The notes: generated from the letters alone by a model not told the origin. A stretch of 64,000 bases of DNA from Planctomycetota bacterium (GCA_018968885.1 JAGWZK010000005.1:113005-177004), one strand, 5' to 3'; positions 1 through 8,880 are shown, counted from the first letter of the stretch. Program-made: numbers and translations.

Positions 1-2
1 GC

Positions 3-335
3 AACAACACGCTGTACACCACCAGCACCTTCTACGGTCTGATCATGGCCATTCAGCTCGATGGCGCTGGCAACTTCGTCAACTCTTCGATCGTCCTTTC
101 GGGCCTCAATGCCCCCGAAGCGATCGAGTACGACGCTTCGACCAACACGCTGGTTTTCGCCGAGCTCGGCACACGTTCCCTGCGTCGCGTCAATCTCGAT
201 GGCTCAGGCCTGACCACGATTGATACCGACGTCTTCGTCCGAGGCATCACCTTCACGCCCGGCATCATCCCCGCGCCCAGCGCCGCCTCGGCTCTGGCTC
301 TGGCTGGCTTGGCTGCGATGCGTCGCCGCCGCTGA
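3..335 (+). CDS. C-terminal part of an exported protein with a PEP-CTERM-like tail
   Basis: The reading frame is open from the left edge of the window, so the gene starts upstream and only about 110 residues are seen. The visible part has a repetitive beta-propeller-like texture (LDGAGNFVNSSIV, FAELGTRSLRRVNLDG), similar to secreted NHL/SMP-type or WD-like repeat proteins. It ends in IPAPSAAS, a short Ala/Leu-rich hydrophobic segment and a final RRRR, which is the layout of a PEP-CTERM-type sorting signal (Pro motif, transmembrane helix, basic cluster). I infer export and C-terminal processing or anchoring by an exosortase-like system. The substrate and function are unknown. A strong terminator follows. 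Confidence 0.7.
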   Translation, partial: NNTLYTTSTFYGLIMAIQLDGAGNFVNSSIVLSGLNAPEAIEYDASTNTLVFAELGTRSLRRVNLDGSGLTTIDTDVFVRGITFTPGIIPAPSAASALALAGLAAMRRRR

Positions 336-367
336 GTGACGTAGCCTCCAATCAGGATTCTCATCCA

Positions 368-403
368 TCGGGCTCGGCGTTGTGCCGGGCCCGATGTGTT
401 TTT
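368..403 (+). terminator. Rho-independent terminator
   Basis: An 11-bp GC-rich stem (368-378 with 384-394, one G-U wobble) closes a 5-base loop and is followed by TGTGTTTTT. It lies directly after the exported protein ending at 335. The same stem/TGTG/T-run layout recurs after the ompA-like gene and after rplS. Confidence 0.85.
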
Positions 404-421
404 CCGTGGGTACGCTCCGTC

Positions 422-1018
422 ATGGCGCACGCCGAGTATCTGGTTGCCACACCCACCATCGGCATTCGTCACCTGGCTGAGGGCGATCGCGCGGCATGGA
501 AGGACATCCGCGCTGCAAGCCGCGCATTGCATCAGCAGTGGGAGCCCCTTCCCACACCTGGAATCGAGCCGGGTTCAGATGATGCCTTTGATCTGGCCCT
601 CAGCACCTCCCATCAGCCCGATCGCGAGCGGCTCGGCGCCTTTCTGCTCTCCTCGCATGAGCTTGTGGCTCAGGTTGGTCTCAGTCAGATCTGCCGCGGC
701 CCTTTCAACAACGTGGTGATGGGGTACTGGGGATCCACCGCGCACGCGGGGAGAGGGTTTGTGAGCGCTGGAGTCCGCGCGGCTGTCTCCTACTGCTTCA
801 ATTCCCGCCCCATCGGCCTTGGGTTGCACCGCGTCGAGGCCAACGTGATCCCCACCAATCTGGCATCGATCCGCGTCGTGCGTCGCGTGGGGTTTCGGCT
901 GGAGGGGTTCAGCCCGCGATATCTGCAGATCGCCGGTTCCTATCAGGATCACCTCCGCTTTGCCCTTACCAATGACGAGTGGGATGTGGTTTCGCACGCG
1001 CCTCTCCGCCGCACCTAG
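422..1018 (+). CDS. GNAT N-acetyltransferase, RimJ/RimL type
   Basis: A 198-residue protein with the GNAT fold of the RimJ/RimL group (acetyl-CoA dependent N-terminal acetylation of ribosomal or other proteins). Visible features are an N-terminal strand with the typical IRHLAEGDRAAW, the central strand/loop GYWGSTAHAGRGFVSAGV (acetyl-CoA pyrophosphate binding, Q/RxxGxG/A-like), and the late motif HRVEANVIPTNLASIRVVRRVGFRLEG, in which N-x-x-S plus GF is the family hallmark. The start at ATG 422 was chosen because upstream codons overlap the preceding terminator hairpin. The in vivo substrate cannot be read from the sequence. Confidence 0.85.
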   Translation: MAHAEYLVATPTIGIRHLAEGDRAAWKDIRAASRALHQQWEPLPTPGIEPGSDDAFDLALSTSHQPDRERLGAFLLSSHELVAQVGLSQICRGPFNNVVMGYWGSTAHAGRGFVSAGVRAAVSYCFNSRPIGLGLHRVEANVIPTNLASIRVVRRVGFRLEGFSPRYLQIAGSYQDHLRFALTNDEWDVVSHAPLRRT

Positions 1019-1042
1019 GAACTCGCGATACCCTGCACGCAT

Positions 1043-1288
1043 ATGCCTTCCAGTGATCCACCGAAAAACGCTGATCTTCACCCCAAGTCTTTCGAGGACT
1101 CCGTCGAAGCCATCGAATCCATCGTGAGTCGTATCGAATCAGGGGAATTGGGGCTCGAAGAGTCCCTGGCCGCCTACGAACGTGCTGCCGCGCTGCTGAA
1201 GACCTGCCGCGTTGAACTCTCCAAGGCCGAGCAGCGGATCGTGGAACTCTCCAAAGCCATCGCCGATGCGGGCAAATCCACTGCGTGA
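1043..1288 (+). CDS. xseB: Exodeoxyribonuclease VII small subunit
   Basis: An 81-residue XseB protein, the small subunit that coats the elongated coiled-coil arms of the XseA nuclease (bidirectional single-strand DNA degradation in the cytoplasm). The family signature FEDSVEAIESIVSRIESGEL followed by LEESLAAYERAAALLK is present, and the length is normal for XseB. It lies 24 bases after the acetyltransferase gene on the same strand. The xseA gene is not in this window. Confidence 0.92.
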   Translation: MPSSDPPKNADLHPKSFEDSVEAIESIVSRIESGELGLEESLAAYERAAALLKTCRVELSKAEQRIVELSKAIADAGKSTA

Positions 1289-1303
1289 ATTGTGCTTTTC
1301 CGT

Positions 1304-1333
1304 CCTGATGCTTGTTGCCTGATGCCTGACGCC
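1304..1333. repeat. Period-7 short tandem repeat (GGCATCA family, inverted)
   Basis: Four units in heptad register at 1304, 1311, 1318 and 1325 (CCTGATG, CTTGTTG, CCTGATG, CCTGACG), the reverse complement of the GGCATCA repeat. It occupies the short spacer between xseB and the prepilin peptidase gene. The same family recurs inside the peptidase gene (2111-2159) and after the OmpA gene (3968-3995). Confidence 0.7.
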
Positions 1334-1346
1334 TTCTCTTTCCCCC

Positions 1347-2975
1347 ATGCCCAACCTCGAATTGATCCAAGTCCTCTTCATCATCACGCAAGTGGTCTTT
1401 GCCTTTGCCTTCGGGGCGTGCGTGGGATCGCTCACCAACGTCCTGGTCTACCGGTTGCCCTTGGGTCTGAGCGTGGTGTCGCCACCATCTCGTTGCCCAA
1501 AGTGCTCCACCATGCTGACGTGGCGGGAGAACATCCCGATCTTCGGCTGGCTGCTGCTGCGCGGCAAGTGCCGCTTCTGCAAGGCCCCCATCAGCGCGGA
1601 ATACCCGCTGGTGGAGACGTTCGTCGCCGCCATGTTCGCGGTCTTTTACGCCTTGTGGTACATCGTCCCCGCGGATTTCGTGTGGCTGGGTGTGCCCTGG
1701 GGGAGCATCAAGCCCGAGTGGGCCTTGAACGGCTTTGGCCAGACGTGGCCCGCGTTCATCACGCTCCTCACGCTGTTGTCGTGTCTGGTCGCCATGACCC
1801 TCGTCGATGCCAAGACCTTCACGATTCCGCTGGTCTTGACGTGGGTGCCGGTGCTGGTCGCACTGCTGCTGCACCCGCTGGGTGCATGGCTGAATAGCAC
1901 CACGCTCTTTGGAGGTTTCGGGGGCGGACTGCGTCTCACCGCCCGCGGCGAAGTGTGGGCGATGGCGACTCCCGGCCCCGCCGGCTGGTGGTGGATCGGG
2001 GCCAGCATCGGTGGCGTGATCGGCCTGGGTATCGCCAATGTCATGATCGCCAAAGGATGGCTGACACGGTCGTTCGCGGATTATGAGGAGTGGGAGAAGG
2101 GGCAAAGCCAGGCATCAGGCACACAAGACAAGGCATCCGGCATCGGGCCCCAGGCATCAGGGGGAATTGATGCAGGGGAGCCGGTTCAGGGGGGAGGAAC
2201 TGCTTCTGGGGAGGGCGACAACGCGGCAATGTCGGGAACCAACGTTCCATTGTCGGGCACAAACGTCACGAATGCGGGCATCAGAGCGGTGAGTGCCGGC
2301 TCCCCCAACCCGGATTCTGGTTCAAAAACCCCGATTGTCCCCGTTTCCTCACCCGATCAGGGGGATTCTGCATCTCCTTCGGGCTCAGCACTCAGTACTA
2401 GTGGGGGGCAGAACTCAGCACTTCCTTTGCAGGCCGAGATGTGGATCCAGTACCCCCACGCCCGCCGCGAGATGGTGAAGGAATTGGCGTTCCTGGCCCC
2501 GTGCGCGGTGTTGATGATGGTGGGTGGGGCGTTGGCGGTCAAGGTGGCGGGCCCGTGGGCGGTGCATCCGGCAACTGGCCGCGGCATTCCAGCGTTCGAG
2601 GCGCCGCTCTGGCTCGTCGCTCTTGGCGGCGTGCTGATGGGATACCTGATCGGTGGCGGCATCGTGTGGATCTTCCGGATTCTGGGGTCGCTGGGCTTTG
2701 GTAAAGAGGCGATCGGGCTGGGAGATGTGCACCTGATGGCGGCGGTGGGGGCGGTGCTGGGTTGGATCGATCCGATCCTCGCCTTCTTCGGCGCGGCGTT
2801 CGTGGGGATCGCCTTCCAGATCGTCAAGGTGGTGTCGGGGGGCAGGATCAGGCGGGCGATGGCGTACGGGCCGTGTCTTGCCATCGCGACAGTGCTCGTG
2901 ATCCTGTGCAAGCCGGGGATCGAGAGGGCGATGACAGCGATCTTGAAGAGTGTGACGCCGATTGATCTCCCTTGA
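1347..2975 (+). CDS. pilD: Prepilin peptidase / N-methyltransferase with a long low-complexity linker
   Basis: An inner-membrane A24 aspartic peptidase that cleaves and methylates type IV prepilins or type II pseudopilins. The N-terminal DiS_P_DiS domain shows GSLTNVLVYRLP and two CxxC pairs (CPKC, CRFC), followed by EYPLVE. The first catalytic Asp is in the segment TLVDAKTFTIP and the second in the GxGD motif GLGDVHLMAAVG. At 542 residues it is roughly twice the usual length of about 260-290. The excess is largely a linker at about residues 250-365, rich in Gly, Ser, Ala and Gln, which contains two families of short DNA repeats that elsewhere in the window are intergenic, and a duplicated SGTNV motif. 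Several transmembrane segments lie on both sides. The function call is firm; the effect of the linker is unknown. Confidence 0.9.
   Translation: MPNLELIQVLFIITQVVFAFAFGACVGSLTNVLVYRLPLGLSVVSPPSRCPKCSTMLTWRENIPIFGWLLLRGKCRFCKAPISAEYPLVETFVAAMFAVFYALWYIVPADFVWLGVPWGSIKPEWALNGFGQTWPAFITLLTLLSCLVAMTLVDAKTFTIPLVLTWVPVLVALLLHPLGAWLNSTTLFGGFGGGLRLTARGEVWAMATPGPAGWWWIGASIGGVIGLGIANVMIAKGWLTRSFADYEEWEKGQSQASGTQDKASGIGPQASGGIDAGEPVQGGGTASGEGDNAAMSGTNVPLSGTNVTNAGIRAVSAGSPNPDSGSKTPIVPVSSPDQGDSASPSGSALSTSGGQNSALPLQAEMWIQYPHARREMVKELAFLAPCAVLMMVGGALAVKVAGPWAVHPATGRGIPAFEAPLWLVALGGVLMGYLIGGGIVWIFRILGSLGFGKEAIGLGDVHLMAAVGAVLGWIDPILAFFGAAFVGIAFQIVKVVSGGRIRRAMAYGPCLAIATVLVILCKPGIERAMTAILKSVTPIDLP
2111..2159. 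repeat. Period-7 repeat GGCATCA inside the pilD coding sequence
   Basis: Seven heptads in perfect register start at 2111, 2118, 2125, 2132, 2139, 2146 and 2153 (consensus GGCATCA; third unit AAGACAA is degenerate). They encode part of the disordered linker of the prepilin peptidase. The same unit is intergenic at 1304-1333 (inverted) and 3968-3995. Confidence 0.75.
2385..2421. repeat. TCAGCAC/TCAGTAC repeat inside the pilD coding sequence
   Basis: Heptads TCAGCAC (2385), TCAGTAC (2392) and a further TCAGCAC at 2415 lie in the linker coding region. The first two are identical to units of the intergenic repeat at 57505-57532, about 55 kb away. Confidence 0.65.
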
Positions 2976-3224
2976 GTTGGGCCGTGTTGATGTGCGTGCT
3001 TGTCGGTTGTTGTGGATAAGCGAAATCTTTTGTGCGCGACTGCGAAAAAGCTGCCTGTCGATTGGGCGCAAAAGCCGCCTGTGGTCGATACAGTGGCACC
3101 GCTTGAAGAATCAGAACCCCGAGCCGTCCGGCTCATGCCACGGTGGAATCCGAAGCGTGAGGTCGAGGGTGGTTGGGTGATGGACACGTCTGATTCGGCG
3201 GTACTTTTCACGGAAGGATGCGAT

Positions 3225-3869
3225 ATGGCTGGTGGCAAACTCAAGGTCGTTGGTGGTCTTTTCGCTGCATGCCTCATGGTTGCGGGCCTGACCGGCTGCA
3301 ACAACGTGAGTAAGGACAAGTACAACGCCCTGCAGCAGGAAAATACCGACCTGCACGCCAAGGTCACCGAGCTCCAGACCAGCAATCGTGAGAAGGACAT
3401 CCAGCTCACCGGCCTGCAGTCTGAATTGACCACCGCCCGCGCCACTCCCGCCCCGGCTCCTCAGCCCAACATCACTACCATGCAGCCGATGGACGATGGG
3501 CGTTCGGCCCGCAGAAGCAATCGCACCGAAACCCTCGAGATCGCTGGCGATGTTGCCTTCCTCTCCGGCAGCGCGACGCTGACCTCCGCCGCCAAGAAGG
3601 AGCTCGATACCTTTGCCAGCAAGCTCAAGAACACCTACGCCGGTCGCAGCGTCCGCGTCGAAGGGCACACCGACAGCACCCCGATCAAGAAGAGCAAGTG
3701 GGGCAGCAACGAGGCGCTGAGCCAGGCCCGTGCCGAAGCCGTGAAGAGCTATCTGGTCTCCAAGGGCGTGTCGAGCGGTCGCATCGAAGCGATCGGCTAC
3801 GGCGCGGCCAAGCCCAAGAGCACTCCCTCGGCCAGCCGCCGCGTCGATGTGGTTGTCCTCGCCGACTAA
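3225..3869 (+). CDS. OmpA-family peptidoglycan-binding lipoprotein
   Basis: A 214-residue outer-membrane-type lipoprotein. The start is ATG 3225, preceded by GGAAGG and giving a clean signal peptide that ends in the lipobox LTGC. A Gln/Leu-rich coiled-coil segment (about residues 30-75) and a Pro/Ala linker lead into an OmpA C-terminal domain: VAFLSGSATLTSAAKKELD, VEGHTDSTP, NEALSQARAEAVKSYL and SRRVDVVV. The conserved Asp of GHTD and the Arg of the last motif, which bind diaminopimelate, are both present. The role is to tether the outer membrane to peptidoglycan, as Pal-like proteins do. No Tol genes are nearby, so I do not call it Pal. The stop codon lies in a 13-base triplication. Confidence 0.88.
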   Translation: MAGGKLKVVGGLFAACLMVAGLTGCNNVSKDKYNALQQENTDLHAKVTELQTSNREKDIQLTGLQSELTTARATPAPAPQPNITTMQPMDDGRSARRSNRTETLEIAGDVAFLSGSATLTSAAKKELDTFASKLKNTYAGRSVRVEGHTDSTPIKKSKWGSNEALSQARAEAVKSYLVSKGVSSGRIEAIGYGAAKPKSTPSASRRVDVVVLAD

Positions 3870-3894
3870 CCTCGCCGATTAACCTCGCCGATAA
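3857..3894. repeat. 13-bp triplication covering the stop codon of the OmpA-family gene
   Basis: Three near-identical tandem units (3857-3869, 3870-3882, 3883-3894) of CCTCGCCGAnTAA. The first contains the native stop codon; each further copy supplies another TAA. Confidence 0.8.
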
Positions 3895-3923
3895 AGTGAA
3901 CGCCGGCATCCTGTGAATCATCT

Positions 3924-3957
3924 CCGGGCTCACCTGAGGGCGGGCCCGGTGTGTTTT
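3924..3957 (+). terminator. Rho-independent terminator of the OmpA-family gene
   Basis: Stem 3924-3929 (CCGGGC) pairs with 3944-3949 (GCCCGG), followed by TGTGTTTTT. This is the same TGTG plus T-run context as in the terminators at 368-403 and 21902-21935. Confidence 0.75.
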
Positions 3958-3967
3958 TGACGAAAGC

Positions 3968-3995
3968 AAGGCTTCAGGCACCCGGCATCAGGAAG
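3968..3995. repeat. Period-7 short tandem repeat (GGCATCA family)
   Basis: Four heptads at 3968, 3975, 3982 and 3989 share the GGC register with the copies at 1304-1333 and 2111-2159. It lies between the convergent ompA-like and lptD genes. Confidence 0.65.
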
Positions 3996-4007
3996 CAAAA
4001 CGGCGGT

Positions 4008-7000
4008 TCATTCTCTGCCGCTGACGCTGCGCGAGCCAAAGCCGCCACCACCCGTGCCGATGGGACGAAGCAGGAAGCCAAAGCCGGTCTTGCCGGTGAC
4101 AGCGTTGTAGGAGACATCGACACCGAAGATGACGGAGGCGGAGCGTCGCTGCAGGTTGGCGGAGAAATCCTGAAAGGTCCCGGTCTTGGCGCTGTAACTG
4201 GTCATGGCGCCGAGTTGGTACTTGTCACTGACCTTGTATTGGCCACCGACATCGAGGAACTGAGAGTCCTGGCTGTTGATGAAGCGGTACTCCATGAACG
4301 TCGAGAAATCCTGACCTTGCTCAAGGAGCATGCCCACGCTGGTGCGGGCGGGTTGGTTGGCCTCGAAGTCGTAGACGTTGCTGGCGGTGAAGGCGAGGGT
4401 GTCGGTGGCCTGCCACGCGGCATCGGTCAGGAAGAACTCGCCGGTTTCAGAATTCTCGGGGCGTGATTCATACCAGCGGCCGATGGGGCTGCGGCGGTCA
4501 GCATCCTTGCTGGCGACGATGTAATCGGTATCGAGGCGGAACACATCGACGCTGCGCTGCTTGCCGGGCTCGCCACGCATGGTCTGCCAGGTCTGGTGAA
4601 TGCCGATGCGGGTCTGCGTGCCTTCGGTGAGGGCTTCGACGGCCTGGTCGTAGACGGGAAGCGTGCTGCCTTCGCGGTTGCTGCCGGCAGTCCAGATGGT
4701 GACGCCCGGCTCGATGATGTGGCGGACGCGCGACATATCAAAGAAGCGCGACTGCACGCTGTCATCGACCTTTTGCAGTGTGGTGCTGACGCGGACGCCG
4801 GCGGAACCCCAGATGCGGAGCTGGTCGTCCTCGCCGGGGGCGTAATTGCCGAAATCGGTGTCGTAGGCAGTGACGCGGGCGACGCCGAAGGGTGTGATAT
4901 TGACAGGGCCAGCGTGCAGCTGGCTCATAAATTCGTGCCGGGTGTCGGCGCGGGTGACGCTGGATTCGCGGTACCCCTCAGCGCGAAGACGATCGGCGAT
5001 GCGTTGCTGGCCATTGATGCCGAAGGTGCGCTGCGCAAGGGAGTCGTTGAGGAAGCCACGTTCCTTGGCAATGGATTCGTCAAAATCCATGCCGAGAATG
5101 CCGACGCGATATTCCTGACTCCAGGTGAGAAGGCCCGGGCTGGTTTCGGCAAAGAGGTCGTCGTTGAGACGCGTGTAGGTGACCTCGGGCATTTTCTGAA
5201 CGCTGTACCCCTGACTCTGCAGCAGGTATTCGTTGGCGACAAAGTCGTTGAGAGAGTCCTTGGCCTGAAGGGTCAGGAGCGTGTTGTCTTCGCGGCGGGT
5301 GGCGAGCATCTGGGTGGCGAACTCGCGGCGCTCGGCGCCCATGTTCTCAAAGAAACCATCGACAAAGGCGGGATCGCCGATGTGTGCGGCTTCAGTGAAG
5401 AGAGTCCAATGTTCATCGATGCGCCAGCGATTGTCGCCGAGAATCATGCCGCGACCACCACCATCGCGATCGAGCTTGGTGCCGGGGCGGAGGACATCGG
5501 TGCCACTGTCGTCGAGGACGCCGTAGGCAAAGAGCTCGCCCTGGGAGTTGGGATTCTGCCAGTTGAGGCGCGTGCCACCGGCGAAACCACGATCGGCGTA
5601 GTAATCGGTGAGCACATCGATGCTGAGATTGTCGGGACGCTTACGCCCCAGCAGGCCGTAGAGATTCCAGCGTACTTTGGCGGCCAGGCCGCTGGAGTTG
5701 GAGTCTTCGAGGCGGACGTCCTTGATGGGTGCGTTGCCGGGATCGCCGGTGAAGCGAGGTGCCCAGGCGATGGGAAGGCCGTAGGCGCGGAGGGTGATTC
5801 CCCGCATGTCGGCGGTGACGCCACTGGGCACATCGCCTTGGTCCGTGCCACCGAGGCCGCCCAATCCGGAACCAATTCCAGAAAGGATGCCACCTTCACC
5901 AGTTTGGCCATCAGCAGAGCTGCCCTCGCCGGAACCAGAACCGTCGCCAGTGGGTTGAACATCACTGCGGGTGATGACGACGGACTTGGCACCGATAGAG
6001 AGATCGGGATCGAAGAAGGCGGTGGTGGAGAGGCGGGCCTGCTCGGCGCTGAACTGGTCCTTGGACTCCTGGCGGATGGTTTTGGCGCGAACGTAGAGGG
6101 GGAGGGAGCGCTTCTGGTCGTAGGTCCAGAAGACGCTGTCGAGCATGACCGCTTTGTTGGCCTGCAAGTCGTAGTAGACCTTGGGGCCGCGGACGCTGAT
6201 TTTGCCATCGCTCGCGACGACATCGCCTTCGAGATAGATGCCGCGCACGTTGCTGGCATCGAGGCGGGAAATCTGGCTCAGCGGGCCCGGAGTGAGAAAG
6301 ACCACGGCGCGTTGAGCAGTCATCTCCAGCGTGCGGCCGGTCGAGGCATCGGAGTACTGCACGACGATGCCATCAGAGGCGATGATGGTGTTCTCATCTG
6401 TGCCGGATTGAATGGTGTAGCCACCGGCGCTGATGCCGATGGTGCCAGTGGTGAGGAAGATGCTGTCGGGAGAATCCACCCTAGGCGTATCGGGGCGCGG
6501 CGCATCGGGGCGAGGTGGAACGGAAGAACCTGCCGCGGGTGTGCGCTGAGCAGTTGCACTCGATGGAGTTGTGGCATTGGAAGCGGAGGATGCGGACGGA
6601 TGCGTCGTATTGCCGGCAATCTGGGTGGAGGGATTTGTACCTTGGGTGGTGTCGGGCTTGGCTTGGGCCCGGGGCGGCTGCGCCTGACGTTGAGTTCCCG
6701 AGCGGCTGGAGGCGGGGCTAGATGATGCGCCGGACGAGGAAACTCTGCGACGGTCGGGGGCGGTCTCGTCGCCCTCTTTGGGAGTGGTGTCCCGCGTGAC
6801 GATGGCGGATTTCCGCGGGCCCAAGCCACTGGCATCGAGCATGGCGGCGACGGCCTTTTCGTCGTAGACGGATGGGAGTGGAGGCAGATTGCCGGTACGA
6901 CCGGGAGAGGTGCGCGACGGGCCATCGCGAGTGGCGAGGAGTTGGCCTTCCTGCTCGAGAAGCGCGGCGGCGGCTTTTTGAGCGGAAGTGGGGCGACCGG

Positions 7001-7592
7001 CGTTGGCCTCGATGGCGTCGGCGAGAGCCGCGCTGGCTGAGCTCAAGAACGTGAGTGAGGCATCGTCAGTCGGGGCCGAGCGCTTCAGGAGATCGGCGGC
7101 CATGGTGACGGGGCCAGAGGAAGCGATCACCGCGCGGATGGGGAGTTTGTCGGCCTTGATGGTGACGCCGACATCCGCGGCGGGATTTTCGACATTCTCG
7201 AGGAAGGCAAAGACCTGCCAATTTCCGGCATCGGCGGTGCCGGAAAGACGCCAGAGCCAGAGTGTGCCGCGTGTTGCCTGAAACTCTTGCCCGGCGAGGG
7301 TGATGCGAACATCGCCATCGAGGGAGATGCGTTGGATGCCATTGTCAGTCCAGACATTGACGCGATTGGCGGCAAAGCGAAGATTGCCAGAGACGGGGGC
7401 GAGCGCGAAGCGGACAGTTTCGACGGTGTCGCCACGGAAGGCGCGAGTGGTGGTTGCCGCGGCGTGTGCGGAATGGAAGGAAGCGCAACACGTCGCGGCG
7501 AAGGCCAACGTGCACGCCAATGTGACACGGGTTGTGGCACGCGGCGTGACTGTGCGAGCGATGGAATGAGTAGCGGAACGAGCGGGCTTCAT
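4008..7592 (-). CDS. lptD: LPS-assembly protein LptD (large, with fused LptA-like segments)
   Basis: A 1194-residue exported protein. A signal peptide ends near AHA at about residue 45. An N-terminal OstA/LptA-like beta-jellyroll follows (about 50-165: FAANRVNVWTDNGIQRISL, GDVRITLAGQEFQATRGT), then a Pro/Ser/Thr/Ala-rich linker of roughly 150 residues. A second OstA-like region (about 370-530, IYLEGDVVASDGKISVRGPKVY) precedes the LptD beta-barrel (about 590 to the end; GITLRAYGLPIAWAPRF, WRIDEHWTLFTEAAHIGDPAF). LptD inserts LPS into the outer leaflet of the outer membrane. It is longer than the E. coli protein (784 residues) because of the extra jellyroll and linker. It lies 76 bases downstream of argG on the same strand; I see no metabolic link to arginine. 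Confidence 0.85.
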   Translation of the reverse strand: MKPARSATHSIARTVTPRATTRVTLACTLAFAATCCASFHSAHAAATTTRAFRGDTVETVRFALAPVSGNLRFAANRVNVWTDNGIQRISLDGDVRITLAGQEFQATRGTLWLWRLSGTADAGNWQVFAFLENVENPAADVGVTIKADKLPIRAVIASSGPVTMAADLLKRSAPTDDASLTFLSSASAALADAIEANAGRPTSAQKAAAALLEQEGQLLATRDGPSRTSPGRTGNLPPLPSVYDEKAVAAMLDASGLGPRKSAIVTRDTTPKEGDETAPDRRRVSSSGASSSPASSRSGTQRQAQPPRAQAKPDTTQGTNPSTQIAGNTTHPSASSASNATTPSSATAQRTPAAGSSVPPRPDAPRPDTPRVDSPDSIFLTTGTIGISAGGYTIQSGTDENTIIASDGIVVQYSDASTGRTLEMTAQRAVVFLTPGPLSQISRLDASNVRGIYLEGDVVASDGKISVRGPKVYYDLQANKAVMLDSVFWTYDQKRSLPLYVRAKTIRQESKDQFSAEQARLSTTAFFDPDLSIGAKSVVITRSDVQPTGDGSGSGEGSSADGQTGEGGILSGIGSGLGGLGGTDQGDVPSGVTADMRGITLRAYGLPIAWAPRFTGDPGNAPIKDVRLEDSNSSGLAAKVRWNLYGLLGRKRPDNLSIDVLTDYYADRGFAGGTRLNWQNPNSQGELFAYGVLDDSGTDVLRPGTKLDRDGGGRGMILGDNRWRIDEHWTLFTEAAHIGDPAFVDGFFENMGAERREFATQMLATRREDNTLLTLQAKDSLNDFVANEYLLQSQGYSVQKMPEVTYTRLNDDLFAETSPGLLTWSQEYRVGILGMDFDESIAKERGFLNDSLAQRTFGINGQQRIADRLRAEGYRESSVTRADTRHEFMSQLHAGPVNITPFGVARVTAYDTDFGNYAPGEDDQLRIWGSAGVRVSTTLQKVDDSVQSRFFDMSRVRHIIEPGVTIWTAGSNREGSTLPVYDQAVEALTEGTQTRIGIHQTWQTMRGEPGKQRSVDVFRLDTDYIVASKDADRRSPIGRWYESRPENSETGEFFLTDAAWQATDTLAFTASNVYDFEANQPARTSVGMLLEQGQDFSTFMEYRFINSQDSQFLDVGGQYKVSDKYQLGAMTSYSAKTGTFQDFSANLQRRSASVIFGVDVSYNAVTGKTGFGFLLRPIGTGGGGFGSRSVSGRE

Positions 7593-7668
7593 CTGGTGGC
7601 AATGCTACCGCGCATCGGTGCTCCATGCGGGGGACCGACAGCGGGAAAGCTGGGGATATTGCGCGAGA

Positions 7669-8880
7669 TCAGTCGACCTTGTGCATGGCCTTGAGGGCGC
7701 GGATGCGCTCGGGAAGACTGAAGAGGCGGATGAACCCTTCGGAGTGCTGCTGGTTGTAAACCTCTTCCTTGCCGAAAGTGGCGAAGGTTTCGGAATAGAG
7801 AGAGTTGGGGCTCTTTCGCTGCACGGCGGTGGCAGTGCCCTTATAAAGGCGGACGACGATTTCGCCGTCGAGCTTGCTGGCGACGCTTTCGGTGAAGGCC
7901 GAGAGGGCCTCGCGGAGCGGGGTGAACCAGCGTCCGTTGTACACGAGCTCGGCGAAAGTGAGGCCGATGTGCTCGTGGAAGTGTCGGGTCTCGCGATCGA
8001 GGACGAGCTCCTGCACACCCTTTAGGGCTTCGACGATGATGGTGCCGCCGGGGGTCTCGTAGAGGCCGCGCGACTTCATGCCGACGAGGCGGTTTTCGAC
8101 CAGGTCCACGCGTCCGACGCCGTGACGGCCGCCAATGTCGTTGAGTTTGGCAACGAGGGCATCGCCGGACATGGCAGTGCCGTTGAAGGCGACGGGGCGG
8201 CCCTTTTTGAAAGTGAGGGAGACATCTTCGTGTTTGTCCGGGGCCTGGCGCGGATCGGCGGTGAGCATCCAGACATCTTCGGGAGGAGCGTTCCAGGGAT
8301 TTTCAATCGCGCCGCCTTCGTGGCTGATGTGCCAGAGGTTGCGGTCGCGGCTGTAGATCTTGGTGGCGCTGGCGGTGGTGGGGACATTGTGCTTGGCGAG
8401 ATAGGCGAGGAGGTCTTCGCGAGAGCGAAGATTCCACTTACGCCAGACGCTGATGAGCTCGAGTTGTGGGGCGAGCGCGGAGTAGCAGGATTCGAAACGA
8501 ACTTGATCATTGCCCTTACCCGTGCAGCCGTGCGAAAGGGCGTCGCAGCCGGTCTTGAGTGCGACCTCGACTTGGGCCTTGGCGAGAATGGGGCGGGCGA
8601 TGGCAGTGCCCAGGAGGTAGCGGCCTTCGTACATCGCGCCGGTGAGTATGGTTGGGAAGACGTAGTCTTCGATGAAGGTCTTCTTGAGATCGACAACATA
8701 GCAGGCGCTGGCGCCGCTGTTCTTGGCCTTCTGCTCGACACCGGCGAGTTCATCGCTCCCCTGGCCGACATCACCGACGACGGCGATGACTTCGCAGCCG
8801 GGGTAGTTCTCTTTGAGCCACGGAATCGCGGCAGAGGTATCAAGTCCACCCGAATACGCGATGCAGATCTTCTTTGCCAT
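7669..8880 (-). CDS. argG: Argininosuccinate synthase
   Basis: A 403-residue enzyme joining citrulline and aspartate with ATP to argininosuccinate, the penultimate step of arginine synthesis. The start is the ATG giving [19 protein letters not shown], with the ATP pyrophosphatase P-loop SGGLDTS at residues 10-16. Other family motifs are [14 protein letters not shown] and the C-terminal [13 protein letters not shown]. Length is normal. It is the last gene of the argC-argB-argF-argG run; argH is not in the window. Confidence 0.96.
   Translation of the reverse strand: MAKKICIAYSGGLDTSAAIPWLKENYPGCEVIAVVGDVGQGSDELAGVEQKAKNSGASACYVVDLKKTFIEDYVFPTILTGAMYEGRYLLGTAIARPILAKAQVEVALKTGCDALSHGCTGKGNDQVRFESCYSALAPQLELISVWRKWNLRSREDLLAYLAKHNVPTTASATKIYSRDRNLWHISHEGGAIENPWNAPPEDVWMLTADPRQAPDKHEDVSLTFKKGRPVAFNGTAMSGDALVAKLNDIGGRHGVGRVDLVENRLVGMKSRGLYETPGGTIIVEALKGVQELVLDRETRHFHEHIGLTFAELVYNGRWFTPLREALSAFTESVASKLDGEIVVRLYKGTATAVQRKSPNSLYSETFATFGKEEVYNQQHSEGFIRLFSLPERIRALKAMHKVD

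Noticed and set aside
966..2105. A 379-codon minus-strand frame rich in Gln, His and Asp
   Set aside because: It spans the xseB and pilD genes on the other strand, and the composition is typical of an antisense reading of high-GC code.
4596..6725. A 709-codon plus-strand open frame
   Set aside because: It is antisense to lptD; its Gly/Ala/Val/Asp-rich translation is the usual shadow of a high-GC gene and shows no domain.
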